DNA of 8,735 nt from Actinomycetota bacterium (GTDB lineage: Bacteria; Actinomycetota; Thermoleophilia; Solirubrobacterales; Solirubrobacteraceae), in contig VAYD01000044.1 in the NCBI GenBank assembly GCA_005883905.1, positions 1 to 8,735 on the forward strand, written 5' to 3'. The position numbers were made by a program, and so were the translations under genes. Within the stretch, counting starts at the first letter, position 1; every line of letters starts with the position of its first letter. The notes beneath the pieces are model-generated. The model worked only from the letters and a program-made list of their open reading frames with translations, had not been told where the DNA came from and did no database searches. Positions 5,220-8,735 of the stretch are shown in pieces.

Positions 5220-7265
5220 GTGGAAGTCGACGCCGCCATCCCCGAGGACGCCTTCGACGAGGCGACGATCGGCATGACGATCACCAGCCTCGAGGGTCGC
5301 TACCTGCGCGTGAACCGCAGCTTCGCGGCGATGGTGGGGCGCGCCCGCGAGGACCTCGTCGGCGCCCATGTGCGCGATGTCACGCACCCCGACGACGCGG
5401 CTGCCGATGAAGACGCGATCGCGAACATGGCGGCCGGAAGGCAGGATTCCCACGAGGTCGAGAAGCGCTACCTGCGGCCCGACGGCGAGGTCGTGTGGGC
5501 ACGTCTCGGCGTGACGGTCGTGACGGTCGGAGGCGAGCCCTCGCACTTCCTCACGCAGGTCGTCGACATCAGCGACCGCAAGGCGTTCGAGGAGGCGCTG
5601 GCCACGAGCGAGGAGCGTTTCCGCTCGCTGTCGGCCGCAGCGCCGAACGGCATCTACGCGCTCGACCTCTCCGGCCGGCTGCTGTACGCCAACGACCGCC
5701 TCGTCGAGCTCACGGGGCTGAGCCAGGACGAGCTCGCCGGCAACGGCTGGCTGAACATGATCCACCCCGACGAGCGCGAGCGCGTGGTCCGCGAGAGCGG
5801 GCCCGCGGCCTCCGAGCGCCGGCTGCAGACGGAGTTCCGCGCCGTGCGCCCGGACGGCGAGGTGCGCTGGATGCGCACGCGGGCGAGCCCCTTGTATGGG
5901 CGCGCGGGCGAGCACGCGGGCTTCGTCGGCTCGCTCGAGGACGTCACCCAGGAGGTCGAGGCCCTGCGCGAGCTGGCGGCGCGCGAGGCCGAGTTCCGGA
6001 TGCTCGCCGAGAACTCGTCGGACTTTCTGGCGCGCCACGCGCCCGACGGCACCTACCGCTACGCCTCGCCCGCGAGCCGGGCGATCACCGGCTACGAGCC
6101 CGAGGAGCTGACCGGGACGCTGCCGTGCGGCCGCATCGCGCCGGAGGACCAGGAGGCGGTCGTCGAGTACGGCGAGCGGCTGCAGGCGCAGGAGGAGCCG
6201 CTCACGATCACCTACCGGCTGCGGCGCAAGGACGGCGAGCTGCGCTGGCTGGAGACGATCGCGCGCTCGGTGCGCGACGAGGTCGGCGTGCGCGAGCTCG
6301 TCTCGGTCACGCGCGACGTCTCCGAGCGCAAGCAGGCCGAGCTCGAGCTGTCGCACGCGGCGCTGCACGACACCCTCACGGGCCTGCCGAACCGGGCGCT
6401 GTTCCTCGACCGCCTCGGGCTCGCGCTGCGGCGCACCGAGCGGCGGTCGGGCTCGGTCGCCGTGCTGTTCTGCGACCTGGACCGCTTCAAGATCGTCAAC
6501 GACTCGCTCGGCCATGACGCGGGCGACCGGCTGCTCGTCGACGTCGCCAGGCGCATCGGCGCCGCGCTGCGCCCGGCCGACACGGTCGCGCGCTTCGGCG
6601 GCGACGAGTTCACGATCCTCTGCGAGGACATCGCCGGCGAGATCGAGGCCGCGACGATCGCGCAGCGGATCGTCGACGTGTTCCGCGAGCCGTTCCTGCT
6701 CGAGGACGGCGAGGTCTTCCTCGCGACGAGCCTCGGCATAGCGATCGCCCGCGGCACCGACGACCGCGCGGAGGACCTCATCCGCGACGCCGATGCCGCG
6801 ATGTACCGCGCCAAGGAGCGCGGCAAGGGCCGCTACGAGATCTTCGACGAGGCGATGCGCGCCGACGCCGTCGCGCGCCTGGAGACGGAGAGCGCGCTGC
6901 GCCGTGCGCTCGAGCGCGGCGAGCTGCACCTGCACTACCAGCCCGAGGTGGACCTGGCCAGCGGCGCGATCCGGGGCTTCGAGGCGCTGATCCGCTGGGA
7001 GCATCCGACGCGCGGCCTGCTCGGGCCCAGCGCGTTCATCCCGCTGGCCGAGGAGACCGGCTTGATCGTCGGCATCGGCGAATGGGTGCTGCACGAGGCC
7101 TGCAGCGAGGCCGTGCGCTGGCCAGAGCCGCTGCGGTTGTCGGTGAACCTGTCGGCGCGCCAGCTCGCCCAGCCCGACCTGGTGGCGACGATCCGCCGCG
7201 CGCTGGCCGAGAGAGCGCCGTCATGGAATCGGGCGCGGCGACGACCGCGCAACTGCGTGCGCTGA
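5220..7265 (+). CDS. PAS-PAS-PAS-GGDEF-EAL cyclic-di-GMP enzyme, truncated by a frameshift in the EAL domain
   Basis: From GTG 5220 the frame encodes 681 residues without membrane helices. Order: PAS1 (about 10-121, ending VVDISDRK), PAS2 (130-240, starting SEERFRSLSAAAPNGIYALD), PAS3 (256-367, AENSSDFLARHAPDGTYRYA, ending RDVSERKQ), GGDEF (383-538) and the first half of an EAL domain. The diguanylate cyclase looks intact: HDTLTGLPNR, FCDLDRFKIVNDSLGHDAGD, RFGGDEF (motif 460-464), and an RxxD product-inhibition site (RPAD) five residues before it. EAL begins well, with HYQPEVDLASG, GFEALIRWEHP (EAL at 588) and RLSVNLSARQ. After LVATIRRALAE the frame turns into Arg-rich nonsense and stops at 7265. 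By family knowledge GGDEF makes and EAL degrades c-di-GMP; here degradation should be lost as read. PAS domains suggest cytoplasmic sensing of a small molecule, light or redox. The upstream in-frame GTG 5163 would overlap the kinase gene and is less likely. The remainder of EAL is in another frame at 7211-7588. Confidence 0.88.
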   Translation: MEVDAAIPEDAFDEATIGMTITSLEGRYLRVNRSFAAMVGRAREDLVGAHVRDVTHPDDAAADEDAIANMAAGRQDSHEVEKRYLRPDGEVVWARLGVTVVTVGGEPSHFLTQVVDISDRKAFEEALATSEERFRSLSAAAPNGIYALDLSGRLLYANDRLVELTGLSQDELAGNGWLNMIHPDERERVVRESGPAASERRLQTEFRAVRPDGEVRWMRTRASPLYGRAGEHAGFVGSLEDVTQEVEALRELAAREAEFRMLAENSSDFLARHAPDGTYRYASPASRAITGYEPEELTGTLPCGRIAPEDQEAVVEYGERLQAQEEPLTITYRLRRKDGELRWLETIARSVRDEVGVRELVSVTRDVSERKQAELELSHAALHDTLTGLPNRALFLDRLGLALRRTERRSGSVAVLFCDLDRFKIVNDSLGHDAGDRLLVDVARRIGAALRPADTVARFGGDEFTILCEDIAGEIEAATIAQRIVDVFREPFLLEDGEVFLATSLGIAIARGTDDRAEDLIRDADAAMYRAKERGKGRYEIFDEAMRADAVARLETESALRRALERGELHLHYQPEVDLASGAIRGFEALIRWEHPTRGLLGPSAFIPLAEETGLIVGIGEWVLHEACSEAVRWPEPLRLSVNLSARQLAQPDLVATIRRALAERAPSWNRARRRPRNCVR

Positions 7266-7588
7266 AGTCGCTCGGCGTGCGGCTCGCGATCGACGACTTC
7301 GGCACCGGCTTCTCATCGCTGGCCCATCTGCGGCGCTTCCCCGTCGACACGCTCAAGATCGACGGCACCTTCGTCGCCGGCCTTGGCAGTGCGCCCCAGG
7401 ACGCGTCGATTGCCGCTGCCGTGATCTCGCTGGCCCACGCGCTGGACCTGACGACCGTGGCCGAGGGCGTCGAGACCGAGGAGCAGCTCTCGATCCTGCG
7501 CGGGCTCGGATGCGACCTCGGGCAGGGGCACTTCTTCGCGCGCCCCGCCCCCGCCGCCGAGGCGCTGCGGCTCGTGGGCGCTCAGTAG
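7223..7588 (+). pseudogene. C-terminal half of the EAL domain, out of frame with its N-terminal half
   Basis: This frame holds the rest of the phosphodiesterase domain: ESAVMES from 7211, then LKSLGVRLAIDDFGTGFSSL with the metal-binding Asp pair (7292-7297), RRFPVDTLKIDGTFVAG with the catalytic Lys, TTVAEGVETEEQL with its Glu, and QGHFFARPAPAAEAL before TAG 7586-7588. It follows directly on the family alignment from the upstream frame except for about 13 residues ('GLDP..LELEIT', which includes the metal-binding Glu segment). A separate start at ATG 7223, with GAGAG about 7 nt upstream, is possible, but 121 residues of half an EAL barrel would not be an active enzyme. It is best read as the separated tail of the preceding gene. 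The next gene begins 10 bp after the stop. Confidence 0.8.
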
Positions 7589-7598
7589 CCTTCCGCGC

Positions 7599-8537
7599 GT
7601 GCCAGACGTGGTGATGCCCCGCCTGTCCGACTCGATGGAGGAGGGCACGATCCTCAGGTGGCTCAAGGCGGACGGCGAGCACGTCGAGCGCGGCGAGGAG
7701 CTCGTCGAGATCGAGACCGACAAGGCCACGCTGCCCTACGTCGCCGACGTGTCGGGCGTCCTGCACATCGTCGCGAACGCCGGCGAGACGCTGCCGATCG
7801 GGCGCACGATCGCGACGATCGGCGAGCGCAACGGCGACCAGCCGAGCGTCATGCGCCCGCAGACCGGCAAGGCGAAGGGCGAGGTCACGGTCGTGGAGCC
7901 GACGCGCGGCCAGCAGCTCGTGGCGCGCCGCGTGGCGGAGTCGCGCGCGACGATCCCCGACCACACGGTCTCGGTGGCGATCGACATGGAGCGCTGCGCA
8001 GTCGCCCTGACGCGCGACGACACCGGCGCGACGTTCGACGACTTCGTGCTGAAGGCCACCGCGCTGGCGCTGCGCGAGCAGCCGCGCGTCAACGGCGCCT
8101 ACCGCGACGGCCACTTCGAGCAGTACTCGCGCGTGAACGTCGGCTTCGTCGTCGCGGCGGAGAACGCGCTGCTGGTGCCGACGATCTTCGACGCCGACTC
8201 CAAGCCGCTCACGCAGCTCGCCGACGAGCGCGCAAGGCTCGCCGAGCGCGTGCGCGGCGGCACGATCACGCCCCCGGAGCTCAGCGGCGGGACGTTCACG
8301 GTCTCGAGCCTCGGCGTGCGGCGCTTCACGACGATCGTCACGCCCGGTCAGGCGGCGGCGCTGGCCGTCGGCGCCGTCGAGGAGCGCGTGGCGGTCGTCG
8401 ACGGGCAGGCGCTCGTGCGCCACCAGCTCGAGGCGACGCTGGTCTGCGACCACCGCATCCTCTACGCGGCGGACGCCGCTGCGTTCCTCGGGACGCTGCG
8501 CGGCCTGCTCGAGGATCCGAGCGCGCTACGCGGTTAA
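7599..8537 (+). CDS. Dihydrolipoamide acyltransferase (E2 of a 2-oxoacid dehydrogenase complex), compact
   Basis: E2 carries the acyl group on a swinging lipoyl arm and transfers it to CoA, forming the core of the complex in the cytoplasm. The 312-residue product starts at GTG 7599 as MPDVVMPRLSDSMEEGTI, the classic lipoyl-domain N-terminus, with the lipoylated Lys42 in EIETDKAT. The catalytic acyltransferase domain runs from about residue 100 (GQQLVARRVAESRATIPDHT) through NGAYRDGHFEQYSRVNVGF, LVPTIFDADSKPL, TPPELSGGTFTVSSLG and CDHRILYAADAA with active-site His285; the motif is DHRxxYxADAA, with Ala where Gly is usual. Between the domains there are only about 20 residues (GERNGDQPSVMRPQTGKAKG), where relatives carry a linker and a subunit-binding domain. 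About ten residues before FDDFVLKATALAL and about three after SSLG are also missing relative to relatives. No Shine-Dalgarno sequence is visible. Acyl specificity (acetyl or branched-chain) cannot be told. The partner E3 is at the other end of the window. Confidence 0.9.
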   Translation: MPDVVMPRLSDSMEEGTILRWLKADGEHVERGEELVEIETDKATLPYVADVSGVLHIVANAGETLPIGRTIATIGERNGDQPSVMRPQTGKAKGEVTVVEPTRGQQLVARRVAESRATIPDHTVSVAIDMERCAVALTRDDTGATFDDFVLKATALALREQPRVNGAYRDGHFEQYSRVNVGFVVAAENALLVPTIFDADSKPLTQLADERARLAERVRGGTITPPELSGGTFTVSSLGVRRFTTIVTPGQAAALAVGAVEERVAVVDGQALVRHQLEATLVCDHRILYAADAAAFLGTLRGLLEDPSALRG

Positions 8538-8735
8538 CTCGGCCTCGGCCGTGCTCGGGTCCAGCGGCGCCTGCGGCGCGCGGCGCAGCGCGAGCGTGCG
8601 GCCCACGAGCGCGAGCTCGAGCTCCGCGACGCGCCGATCCGAGCCGAGCAGCCCGGTGGCGCGCACGACGTCGCGGGCGCGGGTGACGGGGCGCATGAGT
8701 GGGACCAAGCGGCTGAGGCGAGCGCCGGGAACCTC
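8526..8735 (-). CDS. C-terminal end of an unrecognised protein (partial at window end)
   Basis: On the minus strand the frame is open from the window edge to TAG at 8526-8528, giving 69 residues that overlap the E2 stop by 12 bp in convergent orientation. It reads EVPGARLSRLVPLMRPVTRA, then a helix-like RDVVRATGLLGSDRRVAELE, LALVGRTLALRRAPQ, and a Pro/Ala/Glu-rich tail. There is no stop up to the edge, and the third-position GC pattern fits coding, so this is probably the end of a longer gene rather than a 60-residue gene starting at 8708. I recognise no family from this piece; Arg/Leu-rich helices of this kind occur at the ends of many proteins. Confidence 0.45.
   Translation of the reverse strand, partial: EVPGARLSRLVPLMRPVTRARDVVRATGLLGSDRRVAELELALVGRTLALRRAPQAPLDPSTAEAELTA

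Noticed and set aside
5171..5284. Longer N-terminus for the HipA-like kinase, starting at 5284
   Set aside because: The extra 38 residues are Ser/Ala/Thr-rich without family resemblance and would lie opposite the first PAS domain; the family-like sequence begins at GTG 5170.
4851..7094. Long minus-strand open frame (747 codons) opposite the c-di-GMP gene
   Set aside because: Low-complexity composition with no motif, fully antisense to PAS, GGDEF and EAL coding sequence; a GC-driven shadow.
8517..8542. CCGAG...CTCGG inverted arms at the end of the E2 gene as a terminator
   Set aside because: Only 5-bp arms with a 16-nt loop and no T-tract; expected by chance at this base composition.
1..8735. 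CRISPR arrays, tRNA or rRNA genes, insertion sequences, att sites
   Set aside because: Reading through both strands I saw no regularly spaced direct repeats, no transposase or integrase motifs and no tRNA-like CCA or T-loop segment.

Overview
The window is very GC-rich, gene-dense bacterial DNA with GTG and TTG starts, 4-23 bp gene overlaps and almost no intergenic space. Composition, gene order and the look of the proteins (E3, E2, HerA-type ATPase, HipA-like kinase with DUF3037) suggest a high-GC actinobacterium, most likely of the Thermoleophilia/Solirubrobacterales type. That placement is inference from family recall, not a search. I see no tRNA, rRNA, CRISPR array, insertion sequence or integrase.

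Layout: (1) 1-147, + strand, the C-terminal end of thiamine-phosphate synthase ThiE. (2) 140-596, +, a small four-helix membrane protein whose two halves lie in different frames (apparent 1-bp insertion near 344-346). (3) 609-1946, +, dihydrolipoyl dehydrogenase (E3), about 20 residues short inside the NAD domain. (4) 1924-2394, +, a shortened, cysteine-poor DsbA/HCCA-isomerase-like protein overlapping the E3 end. (5) 2391-2633 and 2630-4126, +, a tiny unknown protein translationally coupled to a HerA/DUF87-type ATPase. (6) 4123-4503 and 4496-5170, - strand, a DUF3037 protein and a compact HipA-like kinase, overlapping each other and convergent with the ATPase across a GC-rich inverted repeat. 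(7) 5220-7588, +, a PAS-PAS-PAS-GGDEF-EAL cyclic-di-GMP protein, divergent from the kinase, whose EAL domain is broken by an apparent ~40-bp deletion. (8) 7599-8537, +, a lipoyl-acyltransferase E2 of a 2-oxoacid dehydrogenase complex that lacks a recognisable peripheral subunit-binding domain. (9) 8526-8735, -, the C-terminal end of an unrecognised gene that runs off the window. No stretch above 300 bases is without a gene; the longest gap is about 50 bp (5171-5219).

How the genes fit together: E3 (609-1946) and E2 (7599-8537) are partners in a pyruvate- or branched-chain-2-oxoacid dehydrogenase complex and frame the window on the same strand. E1 is not present. The roughly 5.6 kb between them holds regulatory and unknown functions: an ATPase with a small partner, a kinase with a DUF3037 partner, and a c-di-GMP sensor enzyme. 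The ATPase and kinase pairs are the least explained part. Several genes carry indels relative to their families; two of these break the frame, so either sequence errors or real gene decay must be considered before functional conclusions are drawn.
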